Source: Pyrococcus horikoshii OT3 (GTDB taxonomy: Archaea; Methanobacteriota_B; Thermococci; Thermococcales; Thermococcaceae). From it: DNA of 64,000 nt. Below the pieces are notes generated by a model. That model searched no databases. It was not told the DNA's origin and was given only the letters and a program-made list of their open reading frames with translations. The position numbers and the translations under genes are program-made. How positions within the stretch are numbered: position 1 is the stretch's first letter; the number at the start of each line of letters is the position of its first letter. Shown here piece by piece: positions 8,357 to 16,382 of this stretch. The stretch is from the NCBI RefSeq assembly GCF_000011105.1, contig NC_000961.1:1288662-1352661 (forward strand), in the 5' to 3' direction.

Positions 8357-8881
8357 TCAGATCACGTATCTGCTCTTATTTTCATCAAATCTATCGAGGA
8401 TCTTATACTTCTTTTTCACGTACTCAAGCATTTTGAAATCCTTTCTATGAGGATATAATCCTCTCTCAGGGTCATCAAGGATCCAAGGCATCTCCATCCT
8501 CTCATTACCTTCAAAGTAAACGCCAAAGAAGTCATGAACATCCCTTTCATAAGTTTCAGCTGCCGGATAGATATCGCTTACAGTAGAAATCTTAGCTTTA
8601 TCTAATTCTCTTGGAATTCTAGTTTTTACCATTGCATGGGTACCGAGCTCTGGATTAATTAAGTGGTAAACAAGCTCTATCTCACCATCCTTGGGCCAGT
8701 CAACCGCTGATATTTGTAGCATCAATGGAAAATTGCTCTCCTTCATTAGCATTAGAAAATCCCTTAACCTCTCAGCTGGTACTTTAAACTCTAATCTCCT
8801 CTCCCTTCTAACTTTTCCTTCAGCATATGGAGCTTTTTCTAAGATCTTTTTTACGAGTTCTTCACCAACTTGCCAACTCAT
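8357..8881 (-). CDS. mbxK: MbxK (MbsK), NuoC-like 30-kDa subunit
   Basis: 174-residue homologue of the NuoC/HycE N-terminal domain. The conserved family block is visible near residues 105-135 (YPAAETYERDVHDFFGVYF followed by the WILDD region). It is a structural subunit of the peripheral arm, next to MbxL. ATG 8881 follows GGAGGTTAAAAA and overlaps the mbxJ stop (ATGA), which indicates coupled translation. Confidence 0.92.
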   Translation of the reverse strand: MSWQVGEELVKKILEKAPYAEGKVRRERRLEFKVPAERLRDFLMLMKESNFPLMLQISAVDWPKDGEIELVYHLINPELGTHAMVKTRIPRELDKAKISTVSDIYPAAETYERDVHDFFGVYFEGNERMEMPWILDDPERGLYPHRKDFKMLEYVKKKYKILDRFDENKSRYVI

Positions 8882-9456
8882 TTTTTAACCTCCCTGGTCT
8901 TATCTACAAGCCAGGGTATCCACTTTCTGGCTTCCTTCTCCCTCCAACCTTCCCCTAAGAGTTCATCCTGATTCTTTTTGTACCATTCGTAATTTTCCTT
9001 GTACCTCCTCCACCCATCAGCTTCACCGCTCTCTATCATATCCATAAGCTTGTAAATTCCATCCATTACAGCTTCAGGCCTTGGCATGCATCCAGCTATG
9101 AAAACATCCACTGGTATATACTTGTCAAGATGTTTTACGGTGTTGTAAGAGTCCCAGTATACCCCCCCGTTAATGGGACATGAACCATGAGCTAAAACGT
9201 ATTTAGGATCCGGGGAAAGTTCATAGGTTATTATTATCCTCTTCAATGTCTTTGGGGTTACATAGCCAGTTATCAGGAAGAGATCGTACTGCCTAGGACT
9301 TGGATCAGATAGCATACCGAATCTTTCTATATCGTATCTAGCCGTCATTAAGGGAGGCATCTCTATTCCACCGCATCCGGTACAGAATGCCACAATCCAC
9401 AGGCTCTTCTTTCTCGCCCAGTTAAATAATGGTTCAAACAATCTCCAGTCAACCAT
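8878..9456 (-). CDS. mbxJ: MbxJ (MbsJ), NuoB-like small subunit with proximal [4Fe-4S]
   Basis: 192-residue homologue of NuoB and the small hydrogenase subunit. Four cysteines suit a single proximal [4Fe-4S] cluster: CTGC near residues 25-28, one in AHGSCPINGG and one in AGCMPRPEA. Together with MbxL it forms the catalytic core. ATG 9456 is preferred to the upstream GTG because GAGGTGGTGGGG immediately precedes it. Neighbours are mbxM upstream and mbxK downstream. Confidence 0.94.
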   Translation of the reverse strand: MVDWRLFEPLFNWARKKSLWIVAFCTGCGGIEMPPLMTARYDIERFGMLSDPSPRQYDLFLITGYVTPKTLKRIIITYELSPDPKYVLAHGSCPINGGVYWDSYNTVKHLDKYIPVDVFIAGCMPRPEAVMDGIYKLMDMIESGEADGWRRYKENYEWYKKNQDELLGEGWREKEARKWIPWLVDKTREVKK

Positions 9457-9466
9457 CCCCACCACC

Positions 9467-10396
9467 TCACAAGCTTGCTAAGATCGCACCTAGTGCAGCT
9501 ATTATCGTTGGCCACTTCCAGTAAAATTCGGCCGCTTGATCAATTGTGAATCTCGGGAATATCGTGCTTATGAATATCGCTATGAACAGTACCACTAACT
9601 GCTTTATTAGTAGAATGGTTATGGTAGCTAACGTATTGAGGATTGAACTTGAGAAAGCCGTTACCGCGGCCCCTCCCAGGAAGATGTTCGAGAAGAATAA
9701 TGTCTCTGCGAATAGTCCTATAGCGTGCTGAACCTGTAGGATACCAAGGTGCTTACCTCCAAATTCTACCATCGGTCCCAAAGATATTTCTCCCGGGGCT
9801 ATCATAATGTCAAATGGCTCCTTCCCAAACATGGCCTGGAGGACTATATCATAAGCTATAGCGGCCAAGAGCAGTGGAAGATGGAAGATGCTCCACCCAT
9901 GGAGTTGCTGGGCCATTACTATTTCATAGGTGCTGAAAGTCCCATAGTATTCGCCCAGTGTAACTATTGCAAATCCTAATGGGACTTGAACGGCTAGCAA
10001 TGTCAATAGAGCTCTCTGGGCACCTATTCCAGCATATGGATTCCCAGAGCTCATCGCTGCGAACATTATTCCCAACATTGGGATTTCCAATAGGAATGTT
10101 ATCAATATGAGGTCTCCATAAGCCCTCAACACGCTAACGTTTCCTAAAGGAATGAACATTAAAGCTAAGATGGTAGCACCTAGGGCAAAGACTACTCCAA
10201 AGTCGTAGATCACACCATGGGTTATGTTCTCCTTCTTTGCAAAGAGCTTGATGGTATCAATTATGGGCTGATAAATTGGGGGCCCAATTCTCCTGTGTAT
10301 CCTAGCTACAGTTTTTCTTATAATTCCCATGAACATGAAGCCAACAAAGGTTGCATAGATTAATATTAATAAGGCGTCAATCACAACCCTAAGCAT
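9467..10396 (-). CDS. mbxM: MbxM (MbsM), NuoH-like membrane anchor
   Basis: 309-residue polytopic protein of the NuoH family with about eight hydrophobic segments. The family signature near residues 26-42 (RKTVARIHRRIGPP) matches the one in MbhM. Unlike MbhM, the acidic loop is replaced by FDIMIAPGEISLGPMVEFGG. It couples the peripheral arm to the antiporter-like subunits. The start ATG lies 4 bp after the mbxH stop. Confidence 0.94.
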   Translation of the reverse strand: MLRVVIDALLILIYATFVGFMFMGIIRKTVARIHRRIGPPIYQPIIDTIKLFAKKENITHGVIYDFGVVFALGATILALMFIPLGNVSVLRAYGDLILITFLLEIPMLGIMFAAMSSGNPYAGIGAQRALLTLLAVQVPLGFAIVTLGEYYGTFSTYEIVMAQQLHGWSIFHLPLLLAAIAYDIVLQAMFGKEPFDIMIAPGEISLGPMVEFGGKHLGILQVQHAIGLFAETLFFSNIFLGGAAVTAFSSSILNTLATITILLIKQLVVLFIAIFISTIFPRFTIDQAAEFYWKWPTIIAALGAILASL

Positions 10397-10399
10397 CCT

Positions 10400-12253
10400 T
10401 CACACCCCCATCGCAGCTAGTATTAGTAATATTATTGCCAGGTACCAAGCATAAGCCTGAACATTTCCATTGTATATGTAGTTTCTAGCGGTTTCAGCAA
10501 AGTCTTCAATCGCCTTCCAGGTATCCTTGTACAACTTATCGAAGCTTATCCTAAGCCAAAAGGCCATTGTCTCTTTTAAGGGTAGGAAGAAGTTCCTCCT
10601 AATAGTTAGGTTATACTCCATAGTAACTGGATTTCCAGATTGGTACGTATCTGTAACTGGAACCTTTCTGGTGCTAGCTCCTAGGAAGTATAGAATTGCA
10701 GCTATTAATACGCCGATCACTAACCATATTGCAACTAACAAGGCATTGTACCTTCCAAAGCCAAGATCAAGCTCCCAGATATTTCCTCCGATTACCGGGT
10801 TACCGAAAATGGCATTTAATTCCTTAGCCACCAGCCCAGGAGCAACTCCAAAGACTACGTTCAGCGTTCCTAAGATTCCCATTCCAATTGCTAATGGAAG
10901 AGGAGCATCTTTGGTATCTTCTATATCGCTTGGCCTCTGACCAAACCATACCGCGTAAGTGAACCTTATCAAGTAAACAAAACCTATCGCGCTTCCAAAG
11001 AATAACATTCCTCCGAGAATTGGAAGTTTCTGACTAATGACAGCTTCAAATATTAACCATTTACTTGCAAACCCGACCAAAGGCGGAATCCCAGCAAGGC
11101 TCAGTATGGCTATGAATGCCATTGCGAATGTAAAGGGCATTTTCTCGGCTAAGCCTCCAAAGTCTTTGAACTCAGTTTTTCCAGTTCTATATATTATGGT
11201 AGCCACAACTAAAAAGAACAATCCCTTGAAGAGGGCATGGCTTATTGCATGGTAGATCGCTGCTTCTATTCCAAGGGAAGTTCCGATTCCTAAGCCGACT
11301 AAGATATAGCCGACCTGACTTATACTTGAGTATGCAAACAATTTCCTGATATCCTCCTGTAATGCGGCTAAAACACCGCCAATAATTATCGTTAAACCAC
11401 CTAAAAACGCTATGATATAGCCGAAGAGAGGTGTTCCCTTGAACTGACCTAGGTCAATTAATAGCTTTCCGTACATCAGGACGTAGAGGAGTATGAATCC
11501 ATAAACCCCTGTTTTGCTCAAGACTCCACTGAAAATTGCGGTATAACTTTGGTCAGTCTCGCTATAAGCATCCGGGGCCCAGACGTGAAGTGGGAACATC
11601 CCAGCTTTGACTCCAAAGGCCATTAAGAACAGTAGGTATATCAATGCCATGTCAAACCTACTGAAAGTAGACTTTCCACCAAGCATGGCGAGCATTGCTT
11701 CCTTTCTGAAAAACGCTGATATATCAGCAAAGGTAAACGTTCCTGTCTTTGCGTAGATTATTCCAATAGCAACAAGCATTGAATAAGCTCCTATGATGCT
11801 AAGTATCAAGTACTTTAATGATGCGGCCCTATTAAATTTAAGCACCATCATGAAGCTTGAAAACGTCATTACCTCCCAGAATATGAAGAAAGTAACGAGA
11901 TCCTGGGCCATGAATATCCCTAAAGCTCCAGTTAGGCTCATAAGTGAAAATAGCCACTCGTAACTATCTTTAGCCGTTGATGCCATCCCAAAGACAGCAG
12001 ACAAACCTACTACCGCTGCTATCATTGAGAATACCCAGTTTAAGTGGGACATTGAAAAGCCCAGCTCAAAGCCTCCTAAGCTTATAGTCGCCCTTATAGG
12101 ATGATCAAGGCTTGGATAAAGTTTTATTAGGAATGCTAATGGGACTATTGCTCCTAATATACCTAGGCTTTCTCTAACTCCCCTAATTCTGACTAACCAT
12201 GCCAATACTCCAGCCACGAGGGGTGAAAAAGTTATTAGGAGGAGCTCATTCAT
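10400..12253 (-). CDS. mbxH: MbxH (MbsH), large MrpD/NuoL-like ion-translocating subunit
   Basis: 617-residue membrane protein with roughly 14-16 hydrophobic segments of the proton-antiporter (Nqo12-14/MrpA-D) family. Conserved features include MFPLHVWAPDAYSETDQSY and the half-channel region AALQEDIRKLFAYSSISQVGYILVG, with the Lys in its DIRKLFAYSS segment. About 120 C-terminal residues extend past the conserved core, perhaps including a lateral helix as in NuoL. ATG overlaps the mbxH' stop by ATGA. It should drive Na+ or H+ translocation coupled to electron flow. Confidence 0.92.
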   Translation of the reverse strand: MNELLLITFSPLVAGVLAWLVRIRGVRESLGILGAIVPLAFLIKLYPSLDHPIRATISLGGFELGFSMSHLNWVFSMIAAVVGLSAVFGMASTAKDSYEWLFSLMSLTGALGIFMAQDLVTFFIFWEVMTFSSFMMVLKFNRAASLKYLILSIIGAYSMLVAIGIIYAKTGTFTFADISAFFRKEAMLAMLGGKSTFSRFDMALIYLLFLMAFGVKAGMFPLHVWAPDAYSETDQSYTAIFSGVLSKTGVYGFILLYVLMYGKLLIDLGQFKGTPLFGYIIAFLGGLTIIIGGVLAALQEDIRKLFAYSSISQVGYILVGLGIGTSLGIEAAIYHAISHALFKGLFFLVVATIIYRTGKTEFKDFGGLAEKMPFTFAMAFIAILSLAGIPPLVGFASKWLIFEAVISQKLPILGGMLFFGSAIGFVYLIRFTYAVWFGQRPSDIEDTKDAPLPLAIGMGILGTLNVVFGVAPGLVAKELNAIFGNPVIGGNIWELDLGFGRYNALLVAIWLVIGVLIAAILYFLGASTRKVPVTDTYQSGNPVTMEYNLTIRRNFFLPLKETMAFWLRISFDKLYKDTWKAIEDFAETARNYIYNGNVQAYAWYLAIILLILAAMGV

Positions 12254-13737
12254 TGTACCACCCCCAGTAAAGGAACATTATTAATGTAAACCTTAACAGC
12301 AAAGATATCGCTTCCAGCCCTCTTCACGATCTCCCATACCGGAGTTGGATAAATTCCTATTCCTACGATTATCAGAGCTAGGAGTAGTAGGAACACAACT
12401 ATCCAGCCTTCTTTTATTCTTTCTCCTTCTCCTGCAAACCACATGACGTGAAGGAGTCTAAAGTAATAAACGGCCTCTACAACACTTGCAAATAGGACTA
12501 AAACTGCTGGCCAGACAAACCCTGCTTGAATTGTCGCCACTATTATCCTGAACTTACTCCAGAATACGTTGAATAATGGAACACCTACAGTCGATATAGC
12601 TCCAACGCTTAAGGATAAGGCCGTTAGAGGCATCCTCTTCCCTAGACCTCTAAAGTCTTCTATTCTCGTTCCACCAACCATCACGCCAACGTAACCAACG
12701 CCAAGGAACATCATGGTCTTGACTATTGCATGATTCAACATATGGAAGACACCGGCATCAACTCCTGCTTGAGTTCCCAGGGAAAATGCCAGTGCTATCA
12801 GGCCAACTTGACCTATGCTTGAGTAAGCTATCATTCTTTTCACGTCTTTTTGCCTTAAAGCCGAAAGCTCAGCAAATATAACGGTTAGCGTGGCCATTAT
12901 TAACAATAGCTTTAATACGGAGTCCCAACCATTTACCTTCTGCAATAGGTAAAGGATCCTCGCCATGGCATAAAGGCCGGCTTTAACGACGAAGGCCGAA
13001 AACATGACTGTTATTGGATGAGGGGCCGCCTGATAAGCGTCAGGGGCCCATGCATTGAGTGGGAACAACTCAGCTTCAACGGCCAGGCCGAAGATTATTA
13101 AGCTTAATCCCACCTGAGCAACTACTGGCATTATTTTACCTGCTGAAGCAAATTCAGCTAGTTGGGCCATGTTTAATGTTCCCGTCACTCCGTAAATTAG
13201 GGCAACCCCAATTAGGAAAAAGCTTGAACCGATTCCTCCCAGGATCATGTATTTCATGGATGCTTCAGCTGCCTCTCCCGTCTTGTTATAAGCCGTTAAA
13301 GCATACGCTGTTATTGCAGTTATCTCCATGAATACGAAGAGATTGAAGATATCTCCGGTGGCTATCATTCCAGTTGCTCCAAGCATGAGGAGGAGGAAAA
13401 GCATCGCATACTTGTCTATTGGTTCAACCTTAACCATCCTCATGCTGAATAATGAAGTCAGGAAGCTCACAATTGCTATTATTAGTATGAACAACGCAGC
13501 GAAGGGACCTATGTACAAGTTTATACCCACAGGAGGCCTCCATCCACCAGCGTATATTAGGATGGGCTTACCCGTCGTGTAAACCTCATAAAATACCCAC
13601 CCAGCTATTCCGGTTTGAAGCAAGGTTATTAAAGTCAAGTATGGAAATATCAGTGATTTCTTAATCTGCTTCAATACTGGAACGAAGAATGCACTAATGA
13701 GAGGAAGAGCTATTAAAAGTGATGCCACCTGGCTCAT
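12250..13737 (-). CDS. mbxH': MbxH' (MbsH'), second MrpD-like ion-translocating subunit
   Basis: 495-residue, about 14-helix protein of the MrpD/NuoN class, a second antiporter-like subunit that Mbh does not have. Conserved motifs are FPLNAWAPDAYQAAPHPITVMFSAFVVK and LRQKDVKRMIAYSSIGQVGLIA. The duplicated H subunit distinguishes MBX/MBS from Mbh and could add a second ion path. The start follows GAGG and overlaps the mbxG stop. Confidence 0.93.
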   Translation of the reverse strand: MSQVASLLIALPLISAFFVPVLKQIKKSLIFPYLTLITLLQTGIAGWVFYEVYTTGKPILIYAGGWRPPVGINLYIGPFAALFILIIAIVSFLTSLFSMRMVKVEPIDKYAMLFLLLMLGATGMIATGDIFNLFVFMEITAITAYALTAYNKTGEAAEASMKYMILGGIGSSFFLIGVALIYGVTGTLNMAQLAEFASAGKIMPVVAQVGLSLIIFGLAVEAELFPLNAWAPDAYQAAPHPITVMFSAFVVKAGLYAMARILYLLQKVNGWDSVLKLLLIMATLTVIFAELSALRQKDVKRMIAYSSIGQVGLIALAFSLGTQAGVDAGVFHMLNHAIVKTMMFLGVGYVGVMVGGTRIEDFRGLGKRMPLTALSLSVGAISTVGVPLFNVFWSKFRIIVATIQAGFVWPAVLVLFASVVEAVYYFRLLHVMWFAGEGERIKEGWIVVFLLLLALIIVGIGIYPTPVWEIVKRAGSDIFAVKVYINNVPLLGVVQ

Positions 13738-14078
13738 CCTCTCAACCTCCTTATCTCTTCTATGTTTAATGTCCTATACTTTTCATACAGAATAATAGCA
13801 ACGCTAAGGGCCATTGCGGTAGTTGCCACACCTATAACTATGGCCGTAAGAACCAGAGCTTGGGGAATGGGATCTACAGCTTGGGAGGGGGTTATTCCTT
13901 CACTTAAAATTGGAGCACTCCTTCCAGAGACATACCCTATACTTATCAAGAGTAAATTTACCCCAGTTTCCATTATACTTAATCCAATGAGGATTTTAAG
14001 TAGGTTCTTCTTAACTAGAACAGCGTAAAGCCCAATTAGGACCAAGCTTATTGCACCGAAATAGTAGGCAGATATCAT
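13734..14078 (-). CDS. mbxG: MbxG (MbsG), MrpC/NuoK-like subunit
   Basis: 114-residue protein with three membrane segments, homologous to MrpC and NuoK. The motif KNLLKILIGLSIMETGVNLLLISIGY, including the membrane glutamate, is conserved in this family, as is DPIPQALVLTAIVIGVATTA. ATG 14078 is preceded by GGAGGAGGTGAAAGA, and the genes on both sides overlap it by ATGA. Confidence 0.93.
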   Translation of the reverse strand: MISAYYFGAISLVLIGLYAVLVKKNLLKILIGLSIMETGVNLLLISIGYVSGRSAPILSEGITPSQAVDPIPQALVLTAIVIGVATTAMALSVAIILYEKYRTLNIEEIRRLRG

Positions 14079-14782
14079 TCTTTCACCTCCTCCTTAAGCA
14101 TGTTGTCGATGATTCCGCTGAGCTCTGTACCTACCTTGATCCCAATTAATGTGTATATCACGGGAATGAATCCACCACTGAATAGTCTACCCAAGTTACT
14201 AGTTCCAAAGTGCCATGTTTGCCATATCCAGTCAAACAGGAAATATCCTCCAATTGCTAAGCCTATGAGGCCCACTAGAACGTAACTCATTCCAGCTAAT
14301 CCTTCTGTAACTTCAAACCCCCTATGGGGGATCTCGTAAACTATGAACGCTAGGTACATTAGCAAGAACCCTGTAGCTATTGTGGCCCCGCCTGGGAAGC
14401 CTCCTCCTGGGGTTAAGTGACCATGAATGAAAATGTACATTCCAAACAGCATTATGAAGGGGAACAACAGTTTTGAACCCGTTGTTAAAACTAAAGAACC
14501 TTCAGTTTTTGCAGTCCTTTCCCTTCTCTTCCTCCATAATAATGCTGCTACACCCGTGGATGCTATGAAAAGAACAGTAACTTCACCTAGGGTATCGAAA
14601 CCTCTGTAGTTTACAACAACGGCCGTAACCGCATTAACGGCCCCGGTCTGCTCCTTTACATGCTGAAGGTAGTATTTTCCTACAAGCATTCTATCCTCTC
14701 CAAAGGGCACGTTTGCTAACCCTTGAGCGATCCAATATCCAATTATGAGAATTAGGATTATTGAGAGCAACCTCTTTAGCAT
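14075..14782 (-). CDS. mbxF: MbxF (MbsF), MrpB-like subunit
   Basis: 235-residue membrane protein related to MrpB. The N-terminus holds one segment and the FDTLGEVTVLFIASTGVAALL block typical of the MrpA C-terminal domain/MbhE. The rest carries the MrpB domain (LFPFIMLFGMYIFIHGHLTPGGGFPGGATIATGFLL). It therefore looks like a fusion of regions that are separate (E and F) in Mbh, which explains why mbx has no separate E gene. Start 14782 is chosen because GAGGTGGTGAGC precedes it; the longer GTG start overlaps mbxD. Confidence 0.88.
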   Translation of the reverse strand: MLKRLLSIILILIIGYWIAQGLANVPFGEDRMLVGKYYLQHVKEQTGAVNAVTAVVVNYRGFDTLGEVTVLFIASTGVAALLWRKRRERTAKTEGSLVLTTGSKLLFPFIMLFGMYIFIHGHLTPGGGFPGGATIATGFLLMYLAFIVYEIPHRGFEVTEGLAGMSYVLVGLIGLAIGGYFLFDWIWQTWHFGTSNLGRLFSGGFIPVIYTLIGIKVGTELSGIIDNMLKEEVKE

Positions 14783-14784
14783 GC

Positions 14785-15069
14785 TCACCACCTCACCCAC
14801 CAACCAGGTTTCTCTTCCTCCTCGCTTTCATACCTGTACGTCCTTTTAATGGCGAAGATGAAGACAGCACCGCTCAGGGCCGCTCCTATGGCCGCTTCCG
14901 TCATTGCAACGTCGGGGGCCTGAAGCAGGAAAAACAGTATCGATGCAAATAGGCTGACCGCGGCCATTCCCACGGTAGCAGCTAGCAAATCCCTCCATTC
15001 AACGGAAAGTATTGCGGATATAATCATTAGGAGAACAATTATATCTTCAACACATGCTATACAATTCAT
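14785..15069 (-). CDS. mbxD: MbxD (MbsD), MrpB-type DUF4040 subunit
   Basis: 94-residue protein with three membrane segments of the DUF4040/MbhD class. LLAATVGMAAVSLFASILFFLLQAPDVAMTEAAIGAAL is the conserved core, and the glutamate in MTEAAIG is probably part of the ion path. A charged C-terminal tail follows. The start overlaps the mbxC stop (ATGA), with GGAGGGAG upstream. Confidence 0.92.
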   Translation of the reverse strand: MNCIACVEDIIVLLMIISAILSVEWRDLLAATVGMAAVSLFASILFFLLQAPDVAMTEAAIGAALSGAVFIFAIKRTYRYESEEEEKPGWWVRW

Positions 15070-15428
15070 TCTGCTCCCTCCTTCTCCTTTAAATGCTCTT
15101 TATACTTATCAACAACGCTACCCTCCCAAAGAGGTATTCCAGATTTGTAGGCACCCCTTATCAAGGTGTGAGCACTTATTGGATTAGTTAACAGTAGAAA
15201 GACAGCAATAACTATCGTTTTAGTTAACCATGCTAGACTTAATCCCTCTCCCAGGGCCCACAGTCCAACGCCAATTATCGTTGATAGTGAGCCTAGAGTA
15301 ACGCTCTTGGTCGCAGTCTGCATTCTATTGTAAACATCGGGCATTCTTATCAGACCCAATGTTGATAGAAAGTAAAATACTGTTCCAAACAGTACCAGGA
15401 ATTCCCCAATCCCACTTAAAACGTTCAT
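15066..15428 (-). CDS. mbxC: MbxC (MbsC), MrpG-like subunit
   Basis: 120-residue protein with three membrane segments of the MrpG/MnhG family. The signature GLIRMPDVYNRMQTATKSVTLG lies near residues 24-46. It is part of the Mrp-like antiporter module. Both ends overlap neighbours by 4 bp, so translation is likely coupled. Confidence 0.93.
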   Translation of the reverse strand: MNVLSGIGEFLVLFGTVFYFLSTLGLIRMPDVYNRMQTATKSVTLGSLSTIIGVGLWALGEGLSLAWLTKTIVIAVFLLLTNPISAHTLIRGAYKSGIPLWEGSVVDKYKEHLKEKEGAE

Positions 15429-15679
15429 AGGCCTCCCTCCAAGTACCTTGCAAATGCTATAACCCCGGCGAAGGATAGTACTGCATATACCAATGCAACG
15501 TCAAGGAAGATCATCCTCTTGTAGTATAGGGCTAAAAGAACCATTAATCCCACTGTGATAGTCGTCATTATATCCACGGCAACTAGTCTATCTACGGTAG
15601 TGGGTCCCCTGAAGACCCTGTACATGCTAAGTAGCGTTGCTATCGCTATTAAGACTAAATAAACATTAACGCTCATCAT
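15425..15679 (-). CDS. mbxB: MbxB (MbsB), MrpF-like subunit
   Basis: 84-residue protein with three membrane segments of the MrpF/PhaF family. The motif RVFRGPTTVDRLVAVDIMTT near residues 21-41 is diagnostic and includes the conserved acidic residue of the ion path. It begins with two ATG codons that overlap the mbxA stop; either could be used. Confidence 0.92.
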   Translation of the reverse strand: MMSVNVYLVLIAIATLLSMYRVFRGPTTVDRLVAVDIMTTITVGLMVLLALYYKRMIFLDVALVYAVLSFAGVIAFARYLEGGL

Positions 15680-16182
15680 TCAAAGATCACCTTCAAAAAT
15701 TTTTCAAAGGGCTTAGTTATGTGCTCGGAGGCCCCTTCAATGCTTGAATCCTTAACATCGATCCAATGAATGAAATATCTATCTCCATCTATATCCAATG
15801 TTATAGTTCCAGGGGTTAAGGTTATTGAATTTGCTAAAGCAAGCTTTCCAACCTCATTTTTGAGTTCTGTCTTACATTCAACTATCCCTGGGTTAATCGG
15901 CCTCTTTGGATGCAGAACTCTGTACGCTACATCTAGATTAGCCTTTATCATTGCCCACAAAAAGTAAGGGATGTAGATTATTGCATACGCAATTCTCCTC
16001 GGATGAAGATTTGAGAGCCCTCTCGTGGTAAATATGTCATAGGTAAACCCTGCAACGATTGCAGAGAATATTATTCCAACAATCAGCTCCTGTGGATCTA
16101 AACTTGCCGTTAGAAAGAGCCAAATTATGAGCACGACAATGAACGTGTAAAGATATCTGCTGACACGGCTTGCTTCGGTCAT
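15676..16182 (-). CDS. mbxA: MbxA (MbsA), MrpE-like subunit, first gene of the mbx operon
   Basis: 168-residue protein of the MrpE/MnhE family. Two N-terminal membrane segments are followed by a soluble C-terminal half with the family block ALANSITLTPGTITLDIDGDRYFIHWID. ATG 16182 is chosen over ATG 16198-16200 because GGAGGGG lies 5 nt upstream of it and would be inside the coding region of the longer version. It opens the 13-gene operon, whose control region is shared with the divergent radical SAM gene. Confidence 0.92.
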   Translation of the reverse strand: MTEASRVSRYLYTFIVVLIIWLFLTASLDPQELIVGIIFSAIVAGFTYDIFTTRGLSNLHPRRIAYAIIYIPYFLWAMIKANLDVAYRVLHPKRPINPGIVECKTELKNEVGKLALANSITLTPGTITLDIDGDRYFIHWIDVKDSSIEGASEHITKPFEKFLKVIFE

Positions 16183-16382
16183 TTTTACCCCTCCCCGCAT
16201 GGATTTTTCCTTTTAATAAATTTCACCCATGGTTAAGGACTTATTCTTATAAATGTTTACCTTTGTCACAAAAGTTTGAAACCTATAGATATGAATAAAA
16301 ATATTCATATATATGTAGAAAACTCTTCACATATAGGAAAACCTTTTTATAAGCAAGATTAGGAAGATTTGTTGGTGGTGAC
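16183..16382. promoter_or_regulatory. Divergent mbx / tetraether-synthase control region with SurR-type half-site and inverted repeat
   Basis: On the minus strand a TATA element (ATTTATAAG, about 16246-16254) serves mbxA. On the plus strand TTTTTATAAG (about 16344-16353) serves the radical SAM gene, with GGTGGTG just before its ATG. Between them lies GTTTGAAAC (16274-16282), which matches the GTTn3AAC core of the Thermococcales redox regulator SurR. A perfect 9-bp inverted repeat, ATATGAATA-AAAA-TATTCATAT, lies at 16289-16310. SurR is known to regulate mbh and mbx in P. furiosus; its binding here is inferred. Confidence 0.6.
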
